Origin: Accumulibacter sp.
GTDB taxonomy: Bacteria; Pseudomonadota; Gammaproteobacteria; Burkholderiales; Rhodocyclaceae
Length of the DNA: 64,000 nt
Direction: 5' to 3'
Assembly: GCF_036625195.1 (NCBI RefSeq)
Contig: NZ_JAZKUG010000001.1
Location: 5,084,001 to 5,148,000, forward strand
The position numbers and the translations under genes were made by a program. The notes under the pieces were generated by a model. It searched no databases and had not been told where the DNA came from. It worked only from the letters and a program-made list of their open reading frames with translations. Below are positions 34,821-44,400 of this stretch, piece after piece (positions within the stretch are counted from its first letter, which is position 1; each line of letters begins with the position of its first letter).

Positions 34821-35948
34821 ATGAGGAAAGCCCTCATCCTCGGCACCGGCGCCGCGCAGGTCGATGCCATCCGCCATCTCAGGGACTCCGGCTGGTGGGT
34901 GGTCGCCTGCAGCTACCTGTGCGAGGGCCCGGGGCTGGGGCTCGCGCACGAGTTCCGGCAGATCAACATCACCGACGTCGTGGGGCTCGAGGATCTGGCG
35001 CGCAGTGAAGGCGTCGAAATCGTCTATTCGGTGGGCTCCGACCTCGCCATGCCGGCCGTCGCGCGGGTTGCCGGTGCCCTCGGACTGCGGTGCTTCGTCT
35101 CGCCCGAGCTTGCCGACCTGACACAGAACAAGGTCAGCCTGCGCGACTACCTGCGCTGCCGCAACATCAGCCCGGTCAACTACCGGCAGCTGCGACGGCC
35201 CGCCGACACCGCTGCCTGGGACCACTTCCCGGCGATCGTCAAGCCAGCCGACAGCCAGGGGCAGCGCGGCGTCTGCCGGGCCGACTCGATGCCTGAACTC
35301 CTGGCGTGCCTGGAGCCGGCGCTGGCTGCATCGCGCAGCGCCACTGCCATCGTCGAGGAGCTTCTCGACGGCCCCGAGGTCTCGGCCAACGTCTTCGTCG
35401 TCGACGGCGGAATCGTCGTCAATGAGCTTTCGGACCGACTGGTGGTCGCCGACTTTCCCGGTGGCATCCCGCGCGGCCACGTGCTGCCGGCGCGGTGCGC
35501 CAGCGAGGCGGCACTGGCACAGGCCCGGGTACTCGCCGCAGAGTGCGTCCGCGCGCTGGGAATCGACAACGGCCCGGTCTACCTGCAGATGAAGATGACC
35601 CCCAACGGTCCGCGCGTGATCGAGATCACGCCGCGCCTCGACGGCTGCCACATCTGGCGCCTGATCCGCGAGGCGCGCGGCATCGACCTGCTGGCCGGCA
35701 GCTTCCAGTTGCTCGCGGGCGAACCATTGCAGGCCCTCGACGGACCACGGCGGACCGACCACGTCAGCCTGCACTTCTTCCAGCAGCCACCCGGCGGGCG
35801 CTTCGCGCGCGCCTCCCACCGCCCACCGGCGACGGCGCTCTACAGCGAGTTCTACCTGCAGGACGGCAACCCCGTTACGCCGATCAACGGCCACCTCGAA
35901 AAGGTCGGCTACTGCCTGCTGCGGGAACCGGCATGCGCATTGCCCTGA
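34821..35948 (+). CDS. ATP-grasp ligase
   Basis: A 375-residue enzyme of the carbamoyl-phosphate-synthase-like ATP-grasp group. N-terminal pre-ATP fold RKALILGTGAAQVDAIRHL; ATP-binding FPAIVKPADSQGQRGV near residue 137 with the Lys; IVEELLDGPEVSANVFVVDG near 177; metal-binding VIEITPRLDGCH near 272 in place of the usual ExNxR. Family members join a carboxylate to an amine through an acyl phosphate. Its ATG overlaps the TGA that ends the read-through form of the GT2 gene. Its neighbours suggest it decorates a sugar or lipid, but the substrate is unknown. Confidence 0.8.
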   Translation: MRKALILGTGAAQVDAIRHLRDSGWWVVACSYLCEGPGLGLAHEFRQINITDVVGLEDLARSEGVEIVYSVGSDLAMPAVARVAGALGLRCFVSPELADLTQNKVSLRDYLRCRNISPVNYRQLRRPADTAAWDHFPAIVKPADSQGQRGVCRADSMPELLACLEPALAASRSATAIVEELLDGPEVSANVFVVDGGIVVNELSDRLVVADFPGGIPRGHVLPARCASEAALAQARVLAAECVRALGIDNGPVYLQMKMTPNGPRVIEITPRLDGCHIWRLIREARGIDLLAGSFQLLAGEPLQALDGPRRTDHVSLHFFQQPPGGRFARASHRPPATALYSEFYLQDGNPVTPINGHLEKVGYCLLREPACALP

Positions 35949-36835
35949 CCGGCGCCAGCGGCATGCTCGGGGGGGCGTGTCTGCGCCACCTCGCTGCCCG
36001 CGGCGACCAGGTCGTCGCCCTGGGACGGGGCGACGGGGCAGCGCACGCGCCGATGCCGCCCGGCGTTGCCCGACGCACCACCGACTACAGCCTGGCCGAT
36101 CTGCAGCCGCTCCTGCGCGACGTCGAAGCCGTGATCCACCTGGGCGCACTGCGCGCCAACGCCGAGGCGGATCGCAGCGGCTGCTGGCCCTACTTCGAGG
36201 CCAACGTCCGCAGCACGGAGAATCTGCTCATCGCGGCACGGGCAAACCGCGTCCGCAGCTTCTGCCTCGCCTCATCGATCGCCGTCTACGGGCGCGACCA
36301 CCCCCGACCCTGGCGCGAAAGCGATGTGCCGGCGCCGCAGAGCCCCTACGGCATCAGCAAGCTGGCCTGCGAGCATCTGGTCGCGCTGCACGGCGAGCAG
36401 GCGGACATGCGGGTCGTTGCCCTGCGCATGGCACAGATCATCGGTGACGACCGGCGTCGACGACAGGGCATGTTGCTGCAGTTCATCGCCCGCGCCCACC
36501 ACCAGCAAAGCCTGCCACTGTGGGGCAGCGGCGCCGCCGCACGCGATCTCGTCTACGTCGAGGATGTGGTCAGCGCCGTCGTGCTGGCGCTCGACGACGA
36601 GCGCGCCGGTGGCATCTACAACATCGGTGGCGAACGCGCTTTTTCCAACATCGAGGTGGCGCAGACGATCAACGAGGTCTTCGGCAATCCAGCCGGACTG
36701 GTGCTCGACGCGACGCGCCCGGACGAGGCAGGCAGCCAGTTCATGAACTGCGAGCGGGCACGACGACAGCTCGGCTGGGAGAGACAGTGGGACCTGCGGG
36801 CAGCGCTCGAGGACCTGCGGCGGCAAGGCGCCTGA
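35933..36835 (+). CDS. NAD-dependent epimerase/dehydratase (extended SDR)
   Basis: A 300-residue nucleotide-sugar epimerase-type SDR. NAD fold IALTGASGMLGGACLRHLAA at the N-terminus, ASSIAVYG near residue 118 with the catalytic Ser, and SPYGISKLACEHL near 138 giving Tyr and Lys of the active site. RDLVYVEDVVSAVVLAL near 200 is the usual substrate-side block. It overlaps the end of the ATP-grasp gene by 16 bases, so they are cotranslated. It would supply the modified sugar donor for the transferases upstream. Confidence 0.88.
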   Translation: MRIALTGASGMLGGACLRHLAARGDQVVALGRGDGAAHAPMPPGVARRTTDYSLADLQPLLRDVEAVIHLGALRANAEADRSGCWPYFEANVRSTENLLIAARANRVRSFCLASSIAVYGRDHPRPWRESDVPAPQSPYGISKLACEHLVALHGEQADMRVVALRMAQIIGDDRRRRQGMLLQFIARAHHQQSLPLWGSGAAARDLVYVEDVVSAVVLALDDERAGGIYNIGGERAFSNIEVAQTINEVFGNPAGLVLDATRPDEAGSQFMNCERARRQLGWERQWDLRAALEDLRRQGA

Positions 36836-36881
36836 TGCCCGCAGCTGCTACCGCCGCCGGGCGGCGGGCCACTGCACGCGC

Positions 36882-37961
36882 GTGCCGCCGGACCGACCGG
36901 TGAGCAGCCGTCGCCGCCTGCTGCTCTGGCTGCAATTCGGCATTGCCGCCATCGCCCTGGCGGCGGTCGCGGCGCTGGTGGACTGGCCAGCAGCCGCCGG
37001 CGTCTGGGCAGCTGCCGACCTCGGCTGGCTGGCTGCAGCCGTTCTCCTGTCGCTCACCAGCTTCGTCCCGGCTGCGCTCCGCTGGAAGCGCCTGCTGGCG
37101 GCGGTGCACCTGCAGTACCCGCTCCTGGCCGCCTACCGAACCTACCTCGTCGGCGTCTTCTGCGGCTTGGCGATGCCGGGGGTCATCGCCGGCGACGCTG
37201 CTCGCATCCTTCTGTGCAGCCGAGAGACGCGCGCACCACTGGCGCTGGCAACCAGCACGGTGGTCGCCGAACGCGCCCTCGGCGTCGCTGCCCTGCTGTC
37301 GATCCTCGCTCTCGGCATCGCCACCGTCGGCGGCAGCACCGCCACCGGAATTCCCCGCTGGCTGCCCGCAGTGGGCGTATTGTTCCTCGCCGCGCTCCTC
37401 GCCCTGCCCCGCTGCCTGCGCTGGTTGGACCGCAGCTGGACGGACCCGGCGAGCGCACGCGGTTCAGGTGGGGCGACGCTCCTCGGTCGCCTCCGTGCGA
37501 CCATCGGCGCGCTGCGTGACATCCGGGTCACCGACCTGTTGCTGGCGCTCGCCCTGTCGATTGGATTCCAGTTGATCGACATCGTCGTCGTCCAGGCGAT
37601 CGGCCGTGCGCTCGCCATTGATCTTGGCCTACCGACCCTGCTCGTGACGATGCCCCTCGTCTACCTGGCGACGGTGCTGCCCCTGTCACCAGGCGGACTC
37701 GGTGTCCGTGAGGGAACGATGGCGTTCGTCCTGGCACAGTCTGGGGTCAGTGCCCCAGCAGCCGCCCTCCTGGCACTGACGGTTTTCCTCAATCGCGTCC
37801 TCGTCGGCGCTGTCGGTGGCCTCGCCTACCTCGCCGGTGGCCGCATACGGCCGGACGACTGCGGTGACACCTCGTCCGGCACTGCCGCCGAAGCTGTGGT
37901 CGGCCAGAGAAATCCGCCGGGCGGGCACAACAATCAGACAGCCGGCCGTTCTGCCGACTGA
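36882..37961 (+). CDS. LPG-synthase-type/UPF0104 (AglD-like) membrane protein
   Basis: A 359-residue protein with about eight helices of the lysylphosphatidylglycerol-synthase transmembrane (UPF0104, COG0392) family: YLVGVFCGLAMPGVIAGDAA near residue 88, STVVAERALGV near 125 and LPLSPGGLGVREGTMAFVLA near 270, where the PGGLGVRE motif is the hallmark. Members often sit in glycan operons and are suspected lipid flippases. Starts at GTG 36882 or GTG 36900; neither has a good ribosome site. The last 40 residues are hydrophilic. It is the last gene of the glycan operon. Confidence 0.78.
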   Translation: MPPDRPVSSRRRLLLWLQFGIAAIALAAVAALVDWPAAAGVWAAADLGWLAAAVLLSLTSFVPAALRWKRLLAAVHLQYPLLAAYRTYLVGVFCGLAMPGVIAGDAARILLCSRETRAPLALATSTVVAERALGVAALLSILALGIATVGGSTATGIPRWLPAVGVLFLAALLALPRCLRWLDRSWTDPASARGSGGATLLGRLRATIGALRDIRVTDLLLALALSIGFQLIDIVVVQAIGRALAIDLGLPTLLVTMPLVYLATVLPLSPGGLGVREGTMAFVLAQSGVSAPAAALLALTVFLNRVLVGAVGGLAYLAGGRIRPDDCGDTSSGTAAEAVVGQRNPPGGHNNQTAGRSAD

Positions 37962-38476
37962 TCCGGCGGCGGCCGGCTGGTGATGGCCGCGAGTGGCATC
38001 AGATGTCAATTGGCCGAAAGCGGACTGCCGTTTGCATGGACTCGTCGTTCCCGGCAACCGAAGCGCGACCCGGAAACCATGGGTCATCTGGACTCCCCGC
38101 GGATCAGCCCGGCGAATTTGCCGCTCTTCCTTGTCACAGCGCGACGGCGGCGCGCGTGCACTGGTCGATGGCGCGCATGGCGTCAAGCCGGCGGCAACTC
38201 CGGCCCCGCCGATCGGGAGGGATGGAAATTTCAATGCCCACTGGAAAGTCTCTCGTCCGTTCCCTTCAGTGCCCACCGTGAATTTCGTGCCCAAGCTTTG
38301 CGATCGGTCCCGAAATCCCGCCCGTTCATTCCCTTTATCGACGCCAGCAATCAACCGGGCGACGGCCGGCCGGCGCCCGGTTGACTACAGCAGCGAGTCG
38401 CCTCCGAGGTGCGGCGGTTCCGGTTTTTCGGACAGTTGGATCAGCTAAGGCCGACGGAACGGAGAAGGCATGAAAG
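37962..38476. other. Non-coding region with short TGCCCA repeats, probable IS debris
   Basis: No convincing gene. Between about 38227 and 38295 the motif TGCCCA occurs three times in similar contexts (aatgcccactgg, agtgcccaccgtg, cgtgcccaagc), like the repeated termini of some IS21 elements. At 38411-38432 ggttccggtttttcggacag may be an IS3-type end. Both are suggestions. Confidence 0.35.
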
Positions 38477-38781
38477 ATGGGCGTGAAACGCAAGCAACAC
38501 GGTGCGCAATTCAAGGCGCAAGTCGCCATGGCGGCGCTGTCAGGGGAGAAGACGCTGGCCGAGCTGTCGGCGGAACACGGGGTGCATCCGACGATGATCG
38601 CACCTGGAAGCAGGAATTGGTGAAGCGGGCTGGGGGGTTGTTCGAGCGCGGCGGCAAGACGGCCGCCGATCCGCAGAAGACCATCGACCGGCTGCACCAG
38701 AAGATTGGGCAACTGCAGGTCGAACGGGATTTCTTGGCGGGACAGCCCGCCATTGCCCGGCTGCTGAAAGGCGGGCAATGA
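38477..38781 (+). pseudogene. IS3-family transposase OrfA, frameshifted
   Basis: An ATG at 38477 begins KRKQHGAQFKAQVAMAALSG and ELSAEHGVHPTMI, the helix-turn-helix part of an IS3-type OrfA. A one-base deletion near 38600-38603 shifts the frame, after which TWKQELVKRA and the leucine-zipper part (DRLHQKIGQLQVERDFL) continue to the stop at 38781. The gene is dead as a unit. Confidence 0.85.
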
Positions 38782-38850
38782 TCAAGCCGAACGCGGAGCT
38801 GTCCCTTCAACGGCAAAGCCAGCTGCTGGGTATGTCGCGCAGCAGCCTGA
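38778..38850 (+). pseudogene. IS3-family OrfB, N-terminal stub
   Basis: ATGATCAAGCC overlapping the OrfA stop gives IKPNAELSLQRQSQLLGMSR, the usual first 20-odd residues of IS3 OrfB (recombinase). It is cut off at about 38850, where IS21 sequence begins, so the DDE domain is missing. Confidence 0.8.
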
Positions 38851-38851
38851 G

Positions 38852-39050
38852 GTGATCGCGGCGCGCTACGCGAGAGGCAGCCTGATCGTCACCCGCAACC
38901 TGCCCTTCGGCCAGCGCGATGCGACCTTCGCCCAAGAGGCGATGCTGACGGCCGCACGACTGGATCGCCTGCTGCATGACGCGCCCAGCGTCGCGATCGC
39001 CGGCAGGAGTTGCCGGCTCAAGCATCAGCGCCAGGCCGGCAGGGTTCGGG
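38852..39050 (+). pseudogene. IS21-family IstB (ATPase helper), C-terminal fragment
   Basis: The frame reads IAARYARGSLIVTRNLPFGQ, then a short acidic stretch, TAARLDRLLHD and AGRSCRLKHQRQAG. This corresponds to the sensor and C-terminal part of IstB ATPases (ERGSxIVTSNLPF...DRLxHH...YRLK). The Walker motifs and IstA are absent. It starts directly at the break in the IS3 OrfB stub. Confidence 0.75.
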
Positions 39051-39208
39051 CCACGAAAGGAGCGGTGACGGCGGCTGTCCGAGTACGTGCGGGTCCGCCC
39101 CTCCGTTCGGGCCCACGGCCCTTCCTGCCGGACGGAACCCGCGCAGCGTTGCAGCGTTGGAGGGGTATCAGGATTCAATCGGTGGCGAGCGAAACGGTGT
39201 GTCGGTTT

Positions 39209-39316
39209 TCAATCGGCGTCGACCTCCCGATACAGGGCCTCGATGCCCATCCGCGTTGCCAGGGTGCCGATGTACCTGCGGCCGGCCTTGAAGCCCTCGT
39301 GTGCAGCAAGTCGCGC
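39209..39316 (-). pseudogene. IS3-family OrfB internal fragment
   Basis: On the minus strand the frame encodes HEGFKAGRRYIGTLATRMGI followed by EALYRE, matching the pre-catalytic region of IS3 OrfB (VGRRHVGTLMRRMGIEALYRRPNT). Only about 36 residues remain, in the opposite direction to the other IS3 stub, so it derives from a separate insertion. Confidence 0.6.
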
Positions 39317-39406
39317 CACATGCGGGCACTGCGACCAAGGGCAGAAAATGTTGCAGCGCAGCTTGCCAGACCTGAAATGAACCTGTATGGTCGCGCCCTG
39401 CAGTTT

Positions 39407-39422
39407 ATATCGTATACGATAT
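39407..39422. promoter_or_regulatory. Perfect palindrome, candidate GntR operator
   Basis: The 16 bases atatcgtatacgatat are a perfect palindrome with the GTATAC core common for FadR/FCD-type GntR regulators. It ends 21 bases before the gntR ATG, so autoregulation of the whole gntR-liv-putA unit is likely. Confidence 0.7.
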
Positions 39423-39443
39423 TCGGGACCCTGACCCTTGCCC

Positions 39444-40136
39444 ATGTCTTCAGCCCTTGACCTCGTCGCTGCGCAGAAAGTGCCTCGTCTGAGCGCGTCG
39501 GATCATGTCGCGCAGACGCTGAAGAAGGCGATCGTCGATGGCCTGCTGCCGGCCGGCGAACTGCTGCGACAGGACGAGATCGCCACCCACTTCCACGTCA
39601 GCAAGATTCCCGTTCGCGAGGCGCTGAAACACCTCGAGGCCAAGGGTCTGGTCACTTTCCAGCGCAACCGCGGCGTCGTCGTGGCCTCGCTCTCGGCTGC
39701 CGAGATCAGCGAATACATGGAGATCCGTGCGCTGCTCGAAGCCCGCGCGGCACGACTGGCGGCGCCACTGATCAGCGAGCCGACGATCGACGAGGCGCGG
39801 CAGCATCTCGACGAATTTTCGCGCACCAACGACAGCCGCCGCTGGGGCGAGCTCAACTGGCTGTTCCACTCGACGCTCTACGCGGCCGCCGCACGCCCGA
39901 TCCTGCTCGGCGAGATCCGCTCGCTGTACAACCGGGTCGAGCGCTACGTGCGCGCCCTGCTGTCGGTCACCAGCGAAATGCCGAAGGCCGGGCAGGAACA
40001 CGCCGGGATCCTCGACGCGTTTGTCCGCCGGGACGCCGACGCGGCGGCAGAACTCACTCGGGCACATGTGCTCGATGCGGGTGTTTCACTCGTCACCTAT
40101 CTCAACGACCACCGCAACCAAGGAGGACACAGATGA
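39444..40136 (+). CDS. GntR family (FCD-type) transcriptional regulator
   Basis: A 230-residue regulator: winged helix (residues about 15-80, LLRQDEIATHFHVSKIPVREA, the last part the recognition helix) and an FCD ligand domain (ALLEARAARLAAPLI; the His and acidic residues of FNWLFHSTLY and EHAGILDAF that bind metal). It heads the amino-acid uptake operon; its stop overlaps the livK ATG (ATGA), so it is cotranslated. The ATG 39444 is two codons inside a TTG-initiated frame. A branched-chain amino acid, proline or a derived acid is a plausible effector, which is inference. Confidence 0.88.
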   Translation: MSSALDLVAAQKVPRLSASDHVAQTLKKAIVDGLLPAGELLRQDEIATHFHVSKIPVREALKHLEAKGLVTFQRNRGVVVASLSAAEISEYMEIRALLEARAARLAAPLISEPTIDEARQHLDEFSRTNDSRRWGELNWLFHSTLYAAAARPILLGEIRSLYNRVERYVRALLSVTSEMPKAGQEHAGILDAFVRRDADAAAELTRAHVLDAGVSLVTYLNDHRNQGGHR

Positions 40137-41230
40137 AGAAGCAAATCCTCGCAGCCAGCTTCGGGCTGCTTTCGCTCGCCGCCGGAAGCGTCTACGCCGA
40201 CATCGTCGTCGCCATCGCCGGCCCGATGACCGGCCAGTACGCATCGGCCGGCGACCAGATCCGCAAGGGTGCGGAAATGGCGATTGCCGACATCAACGCC
40301 AAGGGCGGCGTCCTCGGGCAGAAACTGAAACTCGAGGTTGGCGACGATGCCTGCGACCCGAAACAGGCGGTCTCGGTGGCCAACACGATGGTCAACAAGA
40401 AGATCAGCTTCATGCATGGCCACTGGTGTTCGAGCTCGACGATCCCCGCTTCCGACGTCTACAACGAGGCGCAGATCCCGATGGCGACCGTATCGACCAA
40501 TCCGCAGGTGACCGAGCGCGGACTGAAGAACATCTTCCGCATCATGGGCCGCGATGACCAGCAGGGACTGGTGGCCGGCACCTTCCTCGCCGAGAACTTC
40601 AAGGGCCAGAAGATCGCCGTCGTCGACGACAAGAGCGCCTACGGCAAGGGCCTCGCCGACGAGATCGCCAAGGCGATGGAAGCCAAGGGCGTCAAGCCGG
40701 CATTGCGCGAGTCGATCACCGCCGGCGAGAAGGACTACTCCGGCCTGGTCAGCAAGCTCAAGGCGGCCGGTGTCAGCGTCATGGCATTCGGTGGCTACCA
40801 CACGGAAGTGGCGCTGATCCTGCGGCAGGCGCAGCAGGCTGGGCTGAAGTTGACGGTCATGGGCGGCGACACGATGACCAACTCGGAACTCGTGACCGCT
40901 GCCGGCCCGACCGCGGACAACGTCCTCTTCACCTTCGCGCCCGATCCGCGCAAGAACCCCGCCGCCGCCGGCGTGGTGAAGAAGTTCCGCGACGCGAAGG
41001 TCGAACCCGAGGGCTACGTCATGTACGCCTACGCCGCCATGCAGCTGTTCGCCGAAGCGGCCACCAAGGCCAAGAGCACCAAATACGCCGACATGGAGAA
41101 GGCGCTGCGTGAAGGCAGTTTCGACACCGTCATCGGCAAGCTCAGCTTCGACGGCAAGGGCGACAACAAGCTGCCGGGCTTCATGGTCTACCAGTGGAAA
41201 GGTGGCCAGTACGACTACGTCAAGAAGTAA
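40133..41230 (+). CDS. livK: Branched-chain amino acid ABC transporter, periplasmic binding protein
   Basis: A 365-residue LivJ/LivK-type protein. Signal peptide ILAASFGLLSLAAGSVYA (cleavage near residue 22), then DIVVAIAGPMTGQYASAGDQ, the typical start of the mature protein. GLVAGTFLAENFKGQKIAVV, KDYSGLVSKLKAAG and TMTNSELVTAAG are family blocks. Two Cys (DDACDP and HWCSSS) match the conserved disulfide of Gram-negative LivJ. GGAGG precedes the ATG. Proximity to putA makes proline a possible substrate as well as Leu/Ile/Val. Confidence 0.92.
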   Translation: MKKQILAASFGLLSLAAGSVYADIVVAIAGPMTGQYASAGDQIRKGAEMAIADINAKGGVLGQKLKLEVGDDACDPKQAVSVANTMVNKKISFMHGHWCSSSTIPASDVYNEAQIPMATVSTNPQVTERGLKNIFRIMGRDDQQGLVAGTFLAENFKGQKIAVVDDKSAYGKGLADEIAKAMEAKGVKPALRESITAGEKDYSGLVSKLKAAGVSVMAFGGYHTEVALILRQAQQAGLKLTVMGGDTMTNSELVTAAGPTADNVLFTFAPDPRKNPAAAGVVKKFRDAKVEPEGYVMYAYAAMQLFAEAATKAKSTKYADMEKALREGSFDTVIGKLSFDGKGDNKLPGFMVYQWKGGQYDYVKK

Positions 41231-41437
41231 GGCAGTGGACCACCGCCGTGTGTCGCGCCTGGACGGGCATCGCACGGCGGCGCGTGTATCGCCGCTCGGC
41301 TGCGCCAGCCTCGTCGCAACAAGGCCGGCGGGCGCGGGCTGCGGGCGGGCAGGCGACGGCGACCACCGGCAGCCCGCGGCACCATGGCCGATCCCGCGCG
41401 ACGCCCGCTGGCGTCGGCAACTCGACTGGACAGCAGC

Positions 41438-44400
41438 ATGAGCGAAGCCCACACCCCAGCCCGTACCCAACTCCTGCGCCAGCGGCTGCGCGAATACCAC
41501 CGCATCGACGAAGCACGGGTCGTCGATGAACTCGTCGCGCTCGCCCGCTGCAGCGGCTCCGAGCAGCAGGGAATCCACGCACGGGCAGCACCCTTGGTAC
41601 AGACGGTGCGCGACAGCCGCCTCAAGACCGGCGGCATCGACGCCTTCCTCGCCACCTACGACCTCTCGTCGCGCGAGGGCGTCGTCCTCATGTGTCTCGC
41701 CGAGGCGTTGCTGCGGATTCCCGACGCGGCAACCGTCGATCGCCTGATCCGCGACAAGATCGGCAGCACCGAATGGGAGAGACGGCTCGGCGCCTCGCAC
41801 AGCACCTTCGTCAATGCCGGCACCTGGGCGTTGATGCTCACCGGCCGCATCGTCAATCTCGACAACCAGGACCGCAATCTCGGCGGCACGCTGAAGCGAC
41901 TGGTCGCGCGCGCCGGCGAACCGGTGATCCGGCAGGCCGTGATCACCGCCATGCGCATCCTTGGCCGCCAGTTCGTCATGGGGCGCAACATCCACGAGGC
42001 GATCGAACGGGCGCGCGCTGCCGAGAAGGCCGGCTACCGCCATTCCTACGACATGCTCGGCGAAGCGGCGCGCAGCAGCGCCGACGCGCTGCGCTACTTT
42101 GAATCCTACAGCGACGCGATCGCCGCCATCGGCGACGCCGCGGCCGGCCGGCCGGCCTTCGAGGCGCCGTCGATCTCCATCAAGCTGTCGGCACTGCACC
42201 CACGGTACGAGGTCGCCAACGAGCAGCGAGTGCGGCACGAGTTGCTGCCGGCGGTCAAGGAACTCGCCGTGCGCGCCAAGGTGCGCAACATCGGCTTCAC
42301 GATCGACGCCGAGGAAGCCGATCGACTCGAACTCTCGCTCGACCTCATCGAGGCGCTGGCGCTGGACTCCGAACTCGCCGGCTGGAACGGCCTCGGGCTC
42401 GCCGTCCAGGCCTACCAGAAGCGCGCCATGCCCGTGCTCGACTGGCTCGCCGACCTCGCCCACCGCGGCAGCCGGCGGCTGATGGTCCGCCTGTGCAAGG
42501 GCGCCTACTGGGACGCCGAGATCAAGCTGGCGCAGGAACGCGGGTTGAGCGACTACCCGGTGTTCACGCGCAAGGTGTCGAGCGACCTCTCCTACCTCGC
42601 CTGTGCGCGGCGGCTGTTTGCCGATCCGCAGGCCTTTTACCCGGCGTTCGCGACGCACAACGCGCACACCCTGGCGGCCGTCGCCGAACTGGCGATCAGC
42701 GCCGGCGGCAGCGACGAGTGGGAGTACCAGCGCCTGCACGGCATGGGCGAGGAGCTCTACGACCAGATCGTCGGCGACGACAAATGGGGGCGCGCCTGCC
42801 GCGTCTACGCGCCGGTCGGCAGTCATGAGGACCTGCTGGCGTACCTCGTTCGCCGCCTGCTCGAGAACGGCGCCAACTCGTCTTTCGTCAATCGCATCGC
42901 CGATGCCGATCTGCCGATCGATACGCTGATCGCCGACCCGGTCGACAAGGCCGCCGCCCTTACCGACAAGCGCCAGACACGGATTCCCCTGCCGCGCGAC
43001 CTCTTTGGTGCCGAGCGCGCCAACAGCGAAGGACTGGACATGAACGACAAGACGACCCTCGAAGACCTGCGGCACGCGATCGAACACAGCACGCGCGTCA
43101 GCTATGTGGCGGCGCCGCTGATCGGCGGCCGCGCGCGTGCCGGCACCAGCCGAGCGGTGCGTTCACCGGCCGATCAGCGCGACATCGTCGGCCTGGTGAT
43201 CGAGGCAAGCGTAGACGACGCCAGCCAGGCGCTGGCCACGGCGCAGCAGGCCTTCCCGGCCTGGGAAGCGACGCCGGCCAGCGAACGCGCGGCGGCACTG
43301 ATGCGCGCCGCCGACCTGATGCAGGGACGCCTGCCCGAACTCGTCGCGCTGCTCGTCCGCGAAGGCGGCCGCACGCAGGCCGACGCCGTCTCCGAGGTGC
43401 GCGAGGCGATCGACTTCTGCCGCTATTACGCCGCGCAGGCGAAGGAAAAGTTCTCCGCTCCCATCCTGCTGCCGGGCCCGACCGGTGAACGCAACAGCCT
43501 GTCGCTGCACGGCCGCGGCGTCTTCGTCTGCATCAGCCCGTGGAATTTCCCGCTCGCCATCTTCGTCGGCCAGGTCGCGGCAGCGCTCGCCGCCGGCAAC
43601 TGCGTCGTCGCCAAGCCGGCGGAGCAGACGCCGCTGGTCGCGGCACTGGCGGTCGAACTGCTGCACAGTGCCGGCATCCCGGCGGCGGCGCTCGCTTTCC
43701 TGCCCGGTGACGGGCGCATCGGCGCGGCGCTGGTCGGCGGCCGCGAGTGCGCCGGCGTCGCCTTCACCGGCTCGACCGAGGTGGCGCGGTTGATCGCCCG
43801 CACGCTCGCCGCCAAGGAGGGGCCACTGCTGCCGCTGATCGCCGAGACCGGCGGCCAGAACGCGCTGATCGCCGATTCCTCGGCGCTGCCGGAGCAGGTC
43901 GTGCGCGACGTCGTCGCCTCGGCGTTCAACTCCGCCGGCCAGCGCTGCTCGGCGCTGCGCGTGCTGTTCATCCAGGCCGATATCGCCGACCGGGTCTGCG
44001 AGCTGCTCGCCGGCGCCATGCAGGAACTGCGGATCGGCAACCCGGCCGAACTCGAAACCGACGTCGGTCCGGTGATCGACGAAGCGGCGCGACAGGTGCT
44101 GCAGGCGCATGCCCGCTGGCTCGACAGCTTCGCGCTGCCGATCCACACCTGCGCCATCGACGAGGAGGCGACGCGGCACGGCAGCTTCTTCGCCCCGCGC
44201 GCCTACGAGATCGACAATCTGGGCCGCCTCGAGCGCGAAGTCTTCGGGCCGATCCTGCACGTCATCCGCTGGCGTGCCGACGATCTCGACGCCGTCTGCG
44301 CCGCCATCGCCGCCACTGGCTACGGTCTGACCCTGGGCATCCACAGCCGCATCGACGAGACCATCCAGCGCATCACCAGCCGCCTGCACGTCGGCAACAC

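Noticed and set aside
39209..39445. 78-codon minus-strand ORF as a real gene
   Set aside because: Only its second half matches anything (IS3 OrfB fragment); the first half is the gntR promoter region.
40097..43087. 996-codon minus-strand frame opposite livK and putA
   Set aside because: livK and putA are certain; the frame has low-complexity dehydrated composition and no motif.
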